DNA of 64,000 nt from Trichoplax adhaerens (Eukaryota > Placozoa > Uniplacotomia > Trichoplacea > Trichoplacidae), in NCBI RefSeq assembly GCF_000150275.1, contig NW_002060954.1, positions 1,454,074-1,518,073 of the forward strand, given 5' to 3'. Numbering within the stretch: position 1 is the stretch's first letter; every line of letters starts with the position of its first letter. Below the pieces are notes generated by a model, which searched no databases, was not told where the DNA came from, and saw only the letters and a program-made list of their open reading frames with translations. Shown piece by piece: positions 46,913 through 61,600 of the stretch. Both the position numbers and the translations under genes were made by a program.

Positions 46913-49057
46913 TGCTCATATTCCATTTTAAAAGCTGTTTTATAGTGAATGAATATATTTAAATTTGATTTTTATTACGGTTTTATTTATTATTTGTTAT
47001 TAAGAATGACAAATTATATTTCTGCCAATATGTTCAAAGAATAGAATTCTTTATACCTAAATTATTTTGATAATAGAATTTTTTTCTCTCGGCGGTAATA
47101 CCGCTTAGCCAATCAAGCCTACAATAATTACAATTATATATGTGAAAATCTTTTTATAAAATACTATAATTACTATACTTTAACACTGGCACTGTGTTGC
47201 AATATAAAATAATTTAGAATATGTAAAAGGTTTATTATCCTCTTGATTTAGATAAATGAATTTATATACTTTTACTTAGAATTATACCATTGACACGATA
47301 CTGTATCGTTCCGGGACATACTTTTAAAATAGATTTTATAGATAAAAAAGGATAACTATGCAAAACAATAGCTAGACGATTGAATGATTTCACAAGTAAA
47401 TTTCATGATCTTTTATGTCTAAACTTATCTATTTATTTAGATTTATTAGCATCGATTCATCAATCGTGCAATTTATACGCGTATATGACATACTGTTATA
47501 TATTGTAATGTATTAAGGCCAGCCGTTATTGCTAAATTTTAAGCTGGTTACGAAGCTATAAATTCTATGAAATTATCAGCAGATTATTATGTTTTTAGCT
47601 ATGTATTACAGTGTAAGAAGATTTGCATAATATTACTGATTTCAATGACACATACTTTGGATGAGCTTAATATCTTAATTTGGTACTTTTGTACTAAAAA
47701 AGTTGACTTCAACAACAGTTGTATGACTTGATTCAATAAAATTCTGAGATTATCGTACGGAATTCTATTAAAGCTTCGAATGGGTACTGTCAATATTGAT
47801 GTATTTTAATTTAATGGCTTGTTGCGAAGGTTGTTAAGTGATTTAATTTTCAAGCGAGCTGAATGTTACTGACAACCTCCATTTGATTGCCATAAATAAA
47901 TACGTGTATTCGAATAGCTGATAAGAGTATATTTGCCATGGTGATACGTTATCATCTATTATACTTATAATAATACTAATTGGTATCCAATTTAATGTTG
48001 TATATCAACATGACAGAACTGCCGGAATAGTCAATAGTGGGTTCTACAAGTACCGTTCTCCCATAGTTCGATGGAAAGGAGGGTGCATGGGATGTAACTG
48101 CTGATTATATAGTACGAATGATGAGCCTATTAAAAGCGTTGTCTTTTTACTGTACAGTAGTATGGAGTAGTTACCGCAGCTGCCTTAAATTCAATTTTAA
48201 TATAACTATTAAGTTAACTTATTAGGAGGTAGTCTGTATATCTGGTATTCATTCGAAAGAAACAACAATGACTGCACGGCAAATTCTTTTCAGATCATTA
48301 AACTACAGTATGTTGCAAGAAATGTTTATTCTGAGCTACTGCTGTTTGTATCTACATATACGTTGATAGCTGTGATTGATTTTTGATGTCCCTGCTTCAC
48401 GGTTTAGCGCATAATTTGACTAATGGCTTCTACAGTAATGTATACTTGATGATAATCAAGAAATTGAAATTTTAGAACATTACTGATGTGAGCGTAGCGA
48501 GCGGGGGCAGTTGCTAGTAAATCACCTAACAATTGGAAAATGTCGGTGTAGTGAGATGTTCTACTAATATTAATATTATACGTGCTATGGTACTGAATAT
48601 GTATTCTGTATAGTCAGTATGATGAAGGTTATTTATTGAAGTGGATGAAATGTAATTCAATGATAATATTCTCGGTTCTGGTTGGGTATTAGTGATTGTA
48701 ATAACTACATGTGCTGTCGATAATGTTACGTATTGGTACGTGTAATCCTGTGTGTTTTACGATGTACAGTACGCTATAATAAGGATATAACGAGAACCGG
48801 GAACATTCTAGAAGTTGAATTGCGTGAGACATTCCTGGCAATAAAGGTCTGAAACATGCCACGCGGTGTAATTTTGCAATTTCCTGCTTGGCATGATGAC
48901 AACATCATCAGCTACAGCTTGGAATCTGACTAGGAAGCAAGTGGGCGCAAGTGGATACAGCAAGCCCATACAGGTCTCCCAGTCACAGCACATCACAGCA
49001 CATCCAATTCGTCATTGCCGTATTACTGCGATTTTATTGATGCTAGACTACATTTCG

Positions 49058-49380
49058 TAGTACTACAGTATATGTCCACTGTAGTACTGTACTGTACTGT
49101 ACTGTACACTACTGTAAACTGTACAGTCTACAGTCTACAGTACAGTACGGTGCAGAAATGCAACAGAAGGTACTGTACTGTACTGTACAGTACAGTAAAA
49201 CTTCAAATCTTACAGTACTGTTCACTGAGTGTTCAGTACTGTACAGTAATCCATTCCATTTGCAAAATTAAATACTGTAATTGCTATACTGTACAGTATA
49301 CTGTACCGTATGCAATACTACAGTATGCGGTAAGCACGGGTACGGTATACAGTGTACAGTACAATACAATACTGTACTTT
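49058..49380. repeat. GTAC 5-base-periodic array in the TOP1 upstream gap
   Basis: Dense GTACTGTAC and GTACAGTAC runs over 320 bases, with spacer switches. It produces a 129-codon open frame on the plus strand whose composition (Tyr, Thr, Val, Cys) only reflects the repeat. It is over 4 kb from the TOP1 ATG, so unlike the other arrays it is not promoter-proximal to a gene I can identify. Confidence 0.8.
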
Positions 49381-49774
49381 TTCCTCTTAAATGCATTACT
49401 GTAATTGTATAAAATAAAATTGAAATTGAAAAGCCTAAAAAGTCTAGACCATACTAGAAAGTAGATACTGAGTTTTGTTGTACAGTAAATTGAAGTCATT
49501 GATAATTCTACAAATAATCCAATTTTAATTTCTATCGGCTAGATAGAGTACACCGATCGAAAGATTGCAGCCTACTGTATGCATAACATATACGCGTATC
49601 GATTGTTATATAACAAACTCTTACAACGCTGTAGCCTAGAGACCCTTCTTTAGAGACTCTCCATGGGTCTCCACTCTCTCGTGTAGCCCTATATTAAAGG
49701 TGTGAGTTTCAATTCGAATAAAAAATCGTACTAAACATTGAGCACTGTAGCTTGTGCCGTGCCGTGCTGCCATC

Positions 49775-50258
49775 AGCACTTGGCGGTTTTATCTTGCCTT
49801 TATCAAAGTGGTTAATTAATTTAACGAATCTAAACTTTACTTGATATCAAAGCAAAGCGCTTGCCTGTACTGCCAAGGAGTACAGTATGGATGGAATGGA
49901 ACAAGATGAAGATAGAATAACCAAATACCTTAATAATAATAATAATAATAATAACTAACTAAAAAGAATAGATTTCTAGCTTATATAGTGTACAGTGTAC
50001 AGTACAGCATTATACAGTATATATACTGTACGGTTTTCTTCGTACAGTACTGTATTGTGCTGTACACATACTGTACAGTACTGCACTGTAAGCACTTGGC
50101 GCTTTTGGCTTGCCTTTATCCAAATTTGTTAACGAATCTAAACTTCACTTGGTATCAAAGCAAAGCGCTTACCTGTCAATTAGTGGCTTTGCGTGCCATG
50201 GATAACGGAATAGGCGATCCAAAGAAGGTAAAGAAATAACTAAGAATAGATTTCTAGT
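49775..50258. repeat. Duplicated unit split by a GTAC array
   Basis: Copy 1 is 49775-49979 and copy 2 is 50091-50258. Shared segments in order are AGCACTTGGCG, TTGCCTTTATC, TTAACGAATCTAAACTT, ATCAAAGCAAAGCGCTT and AAGAATAGATTTCTAG. The 110 bases between the copies are a GTAC array (49985-50090). Copy 1 also contains the AAT microsatellite. The copies differ by small indels and substitutions, so the duplication is not recent. Confidence 0.75.
49931..49954. repeat. AAT trinucleotide microsatellite
   Basis: About seven to eight uninterrupted AAT/TAA units inside copy 1 of the duplicated unit; absent from copy 2. Confidence 0.85.
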
Positions 50259-51349
50259 CGTCCGGATATTACTCGAGTGAAATCGACCTGATCCAATTTC
50301 AGCTCTTAGCGTTATTGCTTTAAAGCTTTTGTTCTGTAAAATTCGATCCTGCGCCGTTTCAGATGTCTCGGTGATATACTGTAATACAAGTACCGAATCT
50401 TTTGATTTGATTTGATTTTCGACTACACTCGTAAATTACTTTGCAAAGCACACTTGAATTAAATTCGTTATATTGTTGATAATTTTATAGACTGTATATA
50501 CACTGTGCATTCTTTATGACGTAAAGTGTCATATTAGGTAGAGCTAGTAGCGCATTACTGTATTTTACTGCCAAGCTTACCAGTGACTTCATCGTGCTCC
50601 TCGAAATAGGAAATTTCGAGCTTCCTGCTGTATGTACAGCGTACAGTATACTCCACTGTTGGCTACAACTTGGATATTCGATGTATTATGTTGACTCTTT
50701 TATTCTATACTGGAATATCTTTTTATAATACTATTTAATCCGTAGCTAAAAATTGGCTTGCACCTTGAGCATTTTAAAAATCGATAACGGTTTGATCTGA
50801 CTTTGATACGACTTGAGTTTACTGTGCTTCGTTTATTTCTCTTCTTTCGATTCAATCAATAGTTGTTACAGTTTTGTAGCTCATCTGTTAACTTTGCAGC
50901 GCCTTGTACTTTACCTCTTACAGAATGGTGATTAGTGAAATATCTTGGGGGAATTTATTGAAATACTAATTTATAAGATAGTAAGAATAAGTGCTTGCAT
51001 CCTAATAACTTATCTAATCCGCTACTTGATACCGAAGACTACAGAAGAGAAATAAACGCGGTACCGGCCGTGTTTTACACTCTATTTATATAAAGAAAAA
51101 ACTCCATTGATCAGATTATACTGCACATTAAAATGTGTATCGTTTGATATTTTTAGCAAGATAATACATTCATAAAAAGCTATTTTGATCATTGTAAAGT
51201 TATAGTTGATTATACAACTATTTCATCTTGGAGATTTACTGTCTCCTAATTTTTTCTTTGAGGTTGAAATGAAATGAATGGTATCGCTTCAATAATATCT
51301 TGCTGTATGCGCAAATCAAATTTTTGCAGTTGTGCAGTTTATTCGCTTT

Positions 51350-51430
51350 ACCTACTGTACAGTACAATACTGGACAGTCGTAGCTACATTGTACTGTAGT
51401 ATACAGTACTGTACAGTACGGTACTGTAAC
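51350..51430. repeat. Short GTAC-periodic array
   Basis: Several GTACAGTAC and GTACTGTAC steps over 80 bases, about 2 kb upstream of the TOP1 ATG. It is the array closest to TOP1. Confidence 0.65.
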
Positions 51431-53434
51431 TGCAGTAAAAATGTTACCTTTGGTCTCGTTGCTACTCCATCACCGCTTGCTTACCTGTTATTAAGAATTC
51501 CTTGGAAGCAATGTGCCTAATTACTGATTTACGCTGTACTTAATGAATGACCTATTGTAGGAGTAAGCTAATCTACCGTATCCTAGACATTGGCATTACT
51601 GTGCATTGCGTACAGAAATACACTTTTGTAATAATTGCTCGTCGCGTGATTTTTAATTTCTGCAGATAAAAATATGAAATTGCAGTGTAATACCGCTAGT
51701 ATGTACCTGATAGTACAGTACAATACAGTCGATGCAGCAGTGCATAGTCGTACTCTTCCATCTTATATAAACTTCTTTTTATACTAGAACCACAGAGACT
51801 TCAGCGCTCTTCCTTTAATTTTAATTTACTTACTTTTATTATCATTTAGTAGCCCCTAACTGAAATTGTGTAGGCTACACGATTACTATATAGCAGTACT
51901 GTCTGCGATAAAAATGCAGGATACAGGATGAATGAATTTTAATATACCGACTACAAAATAGAATCTGATGATTCTTTGCTCTTCAGTTAGAGTGAGTCGT
52001 AACGGCAAATGGGCATAACTCCGTAAGTAATGCTCTATCAAGCAAAACTTAGTATATTTGTAATTATCTGTTAGTTATTACTGACTGCAGTCTTTAATGT
52101 AGAGTCTTTAGGCACTAGCCGATCGAGTGCCAAAATGCAGATGCTCTTCTTAAAACGTCGAATAATTGAGCTGCTAGCATTTGCAAGTATAATCTCGCCA
52201 ATTGAAAGTTACTATACGAACACACCCATGTAGTATTGATCGTCAGTGCTAATTGTTGTAAGGATCGTGATCGCCTAGAGAATTCTCCTACTGTACATGA
52301 TTTTTGGGGGGCTTCCCCTACGGGAAGGAGTTACTTACTTCATCAATCAGTGCGTTATTATAACCTAAACGTTATCTACATGTCAGAAGTTTTTATTATC
52401 CCGAGCAATGACATGCCTTTCTCAATACCCTAATTCGTATATACGAATATACATGATAGATAGGGTGATGGTACCGTCGGAAAAAGATGATATCAACTAT
52501 AGTTGTACAGTAGCATAGTAGATAGCAATGAGTTTTGCTTATAAATATTGATGGTGCTTGTTTCTCTGTTATTATAGGATTTTACAGTCAGAAGTGAAAA
52601 GTCGGAATCGAATCGACACGGTAATAGGCTAATTTACCGATTAATTAATAGCTGCGAATTTGAGTAAAATCTACGCTACTTATGGATGAAGACATCTACC
52701 ATTCAGTACTGTTTACCCTAGTTGCTTGTCATACACCATGACGCCTATCATTTTGTATCCTACAGTATCATAAATATCAACCATCAGCAAGATGGCGTAA
52801 GTGCCAAATAGTCAGCACTGGCTCAGTGAGGTCATCCTTACGTTAGAGCAATTTCATAGATATTACCCAACTTACTATACTTTTAATACCTTAGCATGAA
52901 TCACTCTTGCAATGCTATAAACACAAAATGTAAGCGAAACTATACGGAAAATTATGTACAATACATGATGTCAATGATAAAATAATCACTTACATTCAGA
53001 TACAACGAGTAAAAGTACACAAGTATTGCTACATTTAGTTGTTGTATCGGTTATGCTCTAGTTAAGTTAGTGCTTGCTTCTTCAATGTTCAGTAATCATT
53101 AGTTATTAATTTAAAAAAGTAGGGTACTCGTCGTAGTGATTATTTTAATGTATAGTTACTTACGTCTAGTTTTTATGTATCTTTTAAGTTAAGTACTTTT
53201 ACATCGTGACATATCGTTACAACTAACATTAAACTTTCTGGTTAAACCTAGTTATCGTTGCTTCTTACCATTACATAACTCTGGAGAATTTAACTTGATA
53301 TTATTTAATCTGTGCATCGCAGTTTTTTGCACAAATTTATTTGAGATTCTAATGTTTGCAAAATTCGTATTAATTTCATTAAACTGCACGGAAAATTGAA
53401 AACTTCTGCTATAGTAGAAAAGCAAAATATCAAG

Positions 53435-56400
53435 ATGGAAAAGGTGAGATTGTCAACTTATCTTAAATCATTCATTTGTGAAGGAAAGAGTTCTTGAAGA
53501 TATTACCTTAAAAAAAGTTGATCGTTTTAGGTCAATTTAAGGTAGATTATTTTATGTTATCTTATAACAATGATTCACTATTTGGATCGATCATCAAGTA
53601 TTCAACTTGCCATTAGATAACGAAAGTTACGTTAATATGAGTATGACTAAAAAGATTTTAAAATTTTTGGAGCATCATATTGGCTTTGCATACAATTTCT
53701 ATTGAATTACCATTCTTTTCTCCAATAATCTTGCCAATGTAGCTAAATGTACATAGTATTCAGCTTTAATGAGTCAAATATCGTACTATACGTTAGTATA
53801 CAATCATCTCTCAAATGTTTTTTTAAACTTTCTATGTAGCTACTGCATGATAATAGTTTTAGTAATTTGAAAATTTCTATAATTATAAAGAGGTGATGAC
53901 GATAACATGTCAACATAAGTTTGCACATTAGAAACAGGTGTAATTTATGATATCCCGATTAGGTTCATTGTAATGTAAAATTGACCATTTCCTTTAATCT
54001 GTTACCCTAAGAATGCTTTCATTATAGCATTTCTAATACTACATATTTATATATGAACATTGCATAGAGTATATGACCTTTTAAGAGACAAAGTGTCGTA
54101 CTTAAAGTATTACCATTTATTTTAGGCTGGACAGAAGCGTAAAACGGTTGTAGCCAATAATGACGACGATGATGATAAACCTTTGGTACTTGTTTGCGAA
54201 AAGTAATTACTCAAAAAGTAACTCTGAAATCTAAATATTGCCCATTGTTTTCTTGTAGTCACTTATGAAAGTTAAGATAAAAAAGGAGCCTGTTTGTCTG
54301 GACGAAGATTTACCTTTGGTAATATCAGCATTAATAAGTTATATTATTAGAGTATTGTTCATTTAATAAGTATAACTTAGCATAAATATTTTGCTACCTT
54401 TAACCTCTTTAGACAGCAATGATTGGCCAAGCAAAAGGTATATCAACTTAGAATGTAGTTTTAATTTCATGATAAAAATTAACATACCTTGGTGGCAACT
54501 TATTAGGAATAAAGCGGAAGACAACAGATTCGGACAGAACAACGAAACCAAAAAAGACTAGTTCGGTGATAAAAAAAGAGCGTAGCGAAAGTTTAGACAC
54601 ACCAAAAATTAAAGCTAAAGTAAAGGCTGCTGATCCTGTTTCGAAGCGCGCTAAATCGAAGGAAAATATTAAGAAAGAATCTAAGAATACTAATAAAAAG
54701 TCCTCGTCAGGCAAGTCGGACAAGAATGGCAAGGTGAAATTGGAAAATGATAGTAAGAAAGTTAAGAGGGTTAAAAAAGAGGTATGCGAACTCAGCCATT
54801 TAGCTTTTTAACAATTAAATTTATTGCATAGAATGTAAGTAGTTTAACGTATACACGTCATAAATTTGTAGAAAACGACAGAAGATGAAGATGTTTGGAA
54901 ATGGTGCGTGTTGAAAGCCCAGATTTCATAAGTTATAGTTTCAAATATTAGGCTACTGAACATTGTTATTTTCTTTAAAGTTACGACTAATTGATTTGTT
55001 TAATTTTGAGATATAAGAATTAATTTTAAATTATAGGTGGGAAGAAGATACTAAGGATAATAGTGTAAAGTGGAAAACTTTAGAGCACAAGGTAATACAG
55101 TAGATGCATTAGGAGCAAATACGCATGTATTAAATTAAAATTTTAACATTTTAAAATTTTAGGGGCCTTTACTCGCTCCACCTTATGAACGATTACCTTC
55201 TAATGTTCAATTTTACTACGATGGTATGTTTTTAATTTAGGCCATACATTTTATAAGTCTGCGTTAGGTCTAATTTCGGCTTCCTATAAATAAATATTAT
55301 ATGTTAGGCCAAACTTTTCCTTTGAGTGATAAAACAGAGGAAGCTGCGGGATTCTATGCCAAAATGTTAGATCATGATTACACGCAAAAGAAAATATTCA
55401 ATGACAATTTTTGGACTGATTTTAGAAAGGTTAATTTCATGATTTCTATTTTGTAATATACGTATATGTTGAATATATATATATATATTACTATGTTTAG
55501 CTGTATCTTATGCAGTTAAATAGTATAAATTTTGCTACGATTTTTTTTAGGAAATGACACCTGCAGAAAAAAATCACATTAAGGTATTTTCCAAGTGCGA
55601 TTTTTCTAAGATTGCAGAATATTATAAAATGAAAGCCGAAGAACGAAGGAATATGTCAAAGGAAGAAAAAAATGTATGTACATCATTGTCGATCTTTAGC
55701 ATTCATACAATATTACTGTGTAGCGTCATTGTTATCGTTTGGTGTAGCCTATAACTTTGTCTCTATGTTCTCATGTGTTCATACTATTATGTTTATAGAA
55801 ACTTAAGAAAGAAAACGAAGAGTTGATGCAAGAGTACGGTTTCTGCATTATTGATGGCCATCGGTAAGAGCCCATGCTAGGAATTTTTTAACTTCGTTAT
55901 ATTGTATTGTAACTTTTACTTATTTTATTATGTGGTTTAGACAACGTGTTGGGAATTTTAAGATAGAACCTCCAGGATTATTTCGAGGAAGGGGTGATCA
56001 CCCAAAGCAAGGGAAAATTAAGGTAGTTATAAGTTATGACAATTACTTTTCAATATGTTTTACTAATAAAATTGCGTTTTTGATATTCAGCGACGTATAG
56101 AAGCTAAAGATATTATCATCAATATCGGAAAGTTAGTTACGTTGATCATTTATTATATAAATTAATTATCTATGAAGCTATAAAATTAAATTAATGATGT
56201 ACACCGTCGCTCTGTTCTATTGATTACTCATGTCAGAGACGCTAAACTTCCAGCACCTCCTCCTGGCCAAAAATGGAAAGAAGTTCGCTATGATAACAAA
56301 GTAAGTGAAATATGATTGAAACATTTGTTTTTATATGACAGTTTATTCAATGTTATTGGTATTTATTATTATCTAGGTAACATGGCTCGCCTCTTGGACT

Positions 56401-58644
56401 GAAAACATTAATGGTAGCATCAAATACATTATGTTAAATCCAACCTCGAAAATCAAAGTATGCTTTCACGTGAATATGCTTCTATAAATTCTTAGGTAAC
56501 TTTTTTTGACAATTTTCATTTGCCATTTAGGCCGAGAAAGATTACCAAAAATACGAGACTGCTAGAAAGTTAAAGGTATCTAAAACATAAATAATTACGT
56601 TAGTGCGAATCGATTATAATTGAAATCATACGATATACGAATGCAGCGATATATAGATAAAATTCGCCAAGATTACAAAGCGGATTGGAAATCGAAGGAG
56701 ATGAGGATCCGACAGAGGTTTGTGATATGCTAACTAATATCTAAAAAATTATATTTAAATTAATAACATTAAATTATTTATCCCGGTTGTAGATCCGCTG
56801 CACTGTATTTTATAGACAGAGTAAGTACAGCATAGTATCTAGATTACAACAGGTTACAATGATATTTAACTGATAACTGTGTACAATTATAGTTAGCTCT
56901 TCGTGCTGGACATGAAAAAGAAGAAGGCGAGTCTGCAGATACCGTTGGTTGTTGTTCCCTGCGTTACGAACATATCAGTGAGTTACGTTGATATTAACTG
57001 AGTGATCGTTATAACCCTTATACTCGTGCTTATAAGCAAACGGCATGAGCTCTATCGATGTAAGTATATTAAGAAACGCAATTTTATAGAACTACATGAC
57101 CAATTGGAGGATAAAATGAATGTAGTTGAATTTGATTTTCTTGGAAAAGATTCTATTCGCTATGTAAATCAGGTTCCTGTTGAAAAGCAGGTATGGAATG
57201 GGTATTCGAACTTCGAATATGAGTACAAATACTACAGTGATTTTCTCTTTATTAACTAGGTATATAAAAATTTAAAATTATTCTGTAAAAATAAGAAAAA
57301 AGGTGATGACCTGTTTGATAGACTGTCGGTAAGCCATATCTATGTATATTAAATTACGTCATAACCGACTTAAAGTTCTCAAGAAACTTCTAAATTGCTA
57401 TTACAGACAACTTCTCTTAATAAGTATTTATCAGAATTAATGGAAGGGCTTACAGCGAAGGTACCTAAATGAATAAACAATTTTGTTATGATTATAAACG
57501 TAGTTCATCGAAAATCTCTACTGTCTATTTTAATACATTTAGGTTTTTCGAACCTACAATGCTTCCTATACTTTGCAGGTAACTATATAACTATTTTACT
57601 CTATTGAAGTACAGTACAGCGTTAAATTTGCGTTGCTTAATATTATAATGCAAATTGTAGGAACAACTACATCAAGTCATAGATCGTAAGTACTGTAATT
57701 TAAAATTATTTCTGGCCGGCTTGCAAATCTTCCGATAGATGAGAATGTGATACTTACTTTTTGAACAAATATAGCTAAGATGTCGATAGAGGATAAGATC
57801 TTAATATATAATAGATCTAACAGAGCTGTTGCTATTCTGTGCAACCATCAGGTAAGGCAATTTACGTCAAAATTAACCCCGTCGAGTTTCAATTGTAATC
57901 TGAATGACATTCCTTTAACTATAGCGAACTGTTTCGAAAACATTTGATAAGCAAATGTCTAACCTAAGGGAAAAAGTATGTAATCGTTTTTATAAACATA
58001 TACGCTTAGTCTTGCTAAATTTATTTTTATGTGAATTTCACGCCTTATTATAAATTCATAACACTTTGATAGATCGAGAAGAAAGAGCAGCAATTAAAAG
58101 AAGCAAAAAAAGAAGAAAAGAGAGCAAAATCCGACTTGAAAGAGAGAAAGGATGAAAGTTCTAAGAAGTATTATTTAAACTTTGAGAAATTAAATGCCAT
58201 GATATTATCTGTTACAGACATTACATTATTGTATCTGTTTGATAGACTTTATGAAAAGAGGAAAAAGAAAACTGAAATGCTAAATAGGCAGTTGCACAAG
58301 TTAAATCTAACCGAAACAGATAAGGTACCGGTACATTACATATTTATTCCTGAGGGTAGACAGCAATATTTAATTGCATTTATACATTAGGTTGAAAATA
58401 AGGAAGTTGCCCTTAGTACTTCAAAATTGAATTACATGGATCCTAGAATTAGTGTGGCTTGGTAAAGCAATGAATTTTTTTACGATATATGCTAGTAACG
58501 TATATAAAACTCCATATAATTAATAATTTATAACATTAAAGGTGCAAAAAGAACGAAGTACCAGTGGAAAAAGTTTTTAACAAAACGCAGAGAGAGAAAT
58601 TTAAATGGGCTATCGAAATGGCCAGTGAAGATTATGTATTTTAA
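53435..58644 (+). CDS. TOP1: DNA topoisomerase I (type IB)
   Basis: TOP1 relaxes supercoils through a transient 3'-phosphotyrosyl nick. Thirty exons: 53435-53443, 54126-54185, 54259-54318, 54413-54437, 54507-54781, 54872-54903, 55037-55091, 55163-55223, 55308-55429, 55551-55673, 55799-55863, 55941-56022, 56091-56131, 56237-56300, 56377-56457, 56531-56575, 56647-56717, 56793-56820, 56893-56977, 57090-57190, 57260-57328, 57407-57460, 57543-57578, 57661-57685, 57775-57851, 57925-57975, 58073-58167, 58246-58324, 58391-58461 and 58542-58644, giving 714 residues (human 765). Seen: charged Lys-rich N-terminus; core with [20 protein letters not shown]; catalytic Arg in [13 protein letters not shown]; Lys in [10 protein letters not shown]; Arg in VFRTYNAS; His in AVAILCNHQ; a charged coiled linker; and the active-site Tyr in [14 protein letters not shown]. 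All five catalytic residues are present. The first exon codes only MEK; it is the least certain part but is in phase with the next. Confidence 0.96.
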
Positions 58645-61600
58645 TTCAAGATCATGATTAGGACGGTGATATAACCGCAATTGTACAACGATCTGGTGCG
58701 AGAAGTGTTTTTGTGTTAAGAATGGTATAAATCGAAACGAAATCAACGGTAACATAAGCAAGTCCAATTGATTATGAGAGCGCTATTTTGCTTTTTAAAT
58801 TAAATTTTACCGTTGCTACTAAGCTGTTACTATATCGTGAGCCTATAGAAAGTAAAATGAATTATATATGACCGTAAACTGTTAATGTGGATATAAGTAG
58901 TTAATATGATCCTTATGTATATTAGTGAACGACCTTAACAGTTTTTATCTATTACAATATATACAAGTCAGGTAGTGACTAATGCAAAGTAGACCCTATT
59001 CGAATTTTTTGCTGCAGTTAGCAGCTAGTCAATTAATTCTTTAATATCCATATCAAAACTGTAGCGTTTATCTTTGTGCATCATTTCTACTGCTTGTTTC
59101 ATTTATTCAGAGCAATTTATACACGTGCGGTATACTGTAACTGATGCCACCAATAGATTTCATGCATTCTGAAAATTGTTACCAGTATAATGCGTATTCC
59201 CATCATTTCCCAGTTAATACCTGATATTCAAATTTATAATCCGCTTCAGCGAACTTAAAGATAACTTTTTTTTGAACAATTGTATGTGTTTATGAACATT
59301 TACGAACATTACTGGTTTGCTATTATGTGATTATGATTGATAACCATAATTTAAGAGTTTTTAGAATAATTATAAAGATATCTGAGTACACTTACGCTTA
59401 TGGATATCTTACTTTTTGTTCAACTTATTATTAGTTATAGTATCTATTGTAGAGGAATCTTGCTTTGAGTAATGCTCGGGGATGCAGTTACTTTAACAAT
59501 TTTAAGTCCTAAGGTCATAAATTGATACGTGTCCTAAGCTCTGTACGGTGTAGTATGTAACTGCAAACTATCAAGATATAAATGTTTTAAACTTAAGTTG
59601 ATTTTAACCCAAGATGAACGGAAGTCTTATACTTATACGTATGTAACGCGATGACGTAATTAGAGTATTCTATCAAATGTAAATTATTTCTAATAGTGGA
59701 ACTGTCACTGTCGTTGTAGAAACACTATAGCAACCTTAATGTATTAATACCGTTATCCAGTTATTCTTTGCAGTCAATTGTACTACTGTCGCTTTCATTA
59801 GATAAGAAGTATTTGCCTTACCAATTTATGATGACATGGAGTGTACTCATGAAATCGTACCGTACTAAGCGGTTTTTATATATTGGATAATAAATTAGTA
59901 ATGAGTATTTAGAGACAATATGTAATTTGAAAAGGCTATGAGTATGATGCCGTCATTTAAGCCTCGGGTGGTAGATTGCTTAGTAAATCTATGGGTCGTA
60001 AATACCAAATTCCATAAGAAATAGGCAGATAGAGCTTTGTAAGTTCGCTTGTGCAAATAGTCAACTAGACTTGCTAGTAACTGAGGTTATAAAGTTATAT
60101 CCGTATTGATTTGTGCATGAATTACAATACTGTAATAAATATTTGATGTTTTCATGGAAATTCAGTAGATTTTGTATCTAAGCGGCTATTTAAGCTTTTA
60201 GTAGATTAGACTGTAGTATACTGTATATCGAATTGTCACTAAGCAACTTTCGTGATCGTACCTAAACTAGTCTATCTACTCTTATGGTTCTCAAACTAAC
60301 TCCGAAGATCCTCGGTAAGGGAAAACTAACTTATTCCTATACTATTGTAATCAAGTCAAACGATAGGTTTAGGTTAATAAATATATTTATTACTTGCCCG
60401 TTTACGTTAGTACCAGTGTACTCTACGTTAGCCTCACTATCGTAAATTACTACCAGTTATACGCAAGGAGCATCAAGCTCCGTAACACGAATTTATTTGT
60501 GTACTAATATTGATAAAGCATAAGTATGCGCAAGTATTTGACGGAAATTCATAGGATACGAAATGATACAGGTCATGCTTAAAAGAGATTTGGTCATTTT
60601 TTAGGGGGGGGGGGGTTGATATGCTTAATAAATTATACTTTATCATAAAGAAGTATGCATAGTACAAGATGTAACGTGATCAGTAAATAACAGTCAAGGA
60701 AATGAGACCTATTCTACAGTTAAGATAGTACAGAAAGTACATGAAGCTATCTATAGTTAACCGAACCTCTGACGCCCCCTATCTATAGTGCATATCTCAG
60801 CAAAATCTTGCTACCAGCTTAAAAAGATATTTAAAATGCAATAAATAAAAAGAGAACACATTTTTCATGCTTTTGTAATTTAAATAGACTACTACTATAC
60901 TTCCTTTCCAGTATCAATTTGGTAATAAAATAGCATGCGTAGGTAGTGTAATATCTCACTGTTACCAAAATTTTTAACGTGTTATAATATTTATTTGTGA
61001 GCCAGTAAATAAACATAATATTATGGTCTATGGCTGTGCACTGTAGTTTATAAATCATTCGCTATAGATTGATTGTTAGCTTGAATTCTATTTAAAATCT
61101 AGTTAAAGCTTAAATACTCGCTCTCTCTTTATATAACTAGCTATTTAACGCTATAGGACAATATATATGATACGGCTAATACTGGAAATTAAATAATATC
61201 GGAACTATCCCAGTATCTTGATTTCTGTTTGGCGTTTATCGGATTTATAGATTGATATTCTTTTTGAATGAAAGCCTCAACTAGCCAACATTGGTTATAT
61301 TCTTTGAATATAGTACAGTATGGCCAGTAAATCAAGAATTTTTAAAACATTCTTACGATGCGATATATGAATAATGTCACTATCTCAGAAACAGCAAAAT
61401 GGTAATGATTTTATTACGCAAGACAGGAGATTGATTATTGCCATTTTAAATGGTATTTACATTCTAGTATTAAAAGACCGATCTCTAATTACCATATTTC
61501 AAGTATTTACGATAAACCTATGTAGTATTGTAGTACTAGCAATATACAGAATATTTGAGGTTATAGCTAGAATGAAGACCCAAACCGTTGTTACTATATA

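Larger units (their letters stand above)
46913..53434. other. Large intergenic region before TOP1
   Basis: 6.5 kb, the largest gap in the window. It holds GTAC arrays (49058-49380, 49985-50095, 51350-51430), the split duplication at 49775-50258 and an AAT microsatellite at 49931-49954. A short perfect hairpin (CTTCCC-CTAC-GGGAAG) is at 52312-52327. I found no exon chain that reads as a known family on either strand. A gene with only very short or unfamiliar exons, or a non-coding RNA, cannot be excluded. Confidence 0.5.

Noticed and set aside
49015-49404. 129-codon open frame in the pre-TOP1 gap
   Set aside because: Same artefact of the GTAC array on a 5-base period.
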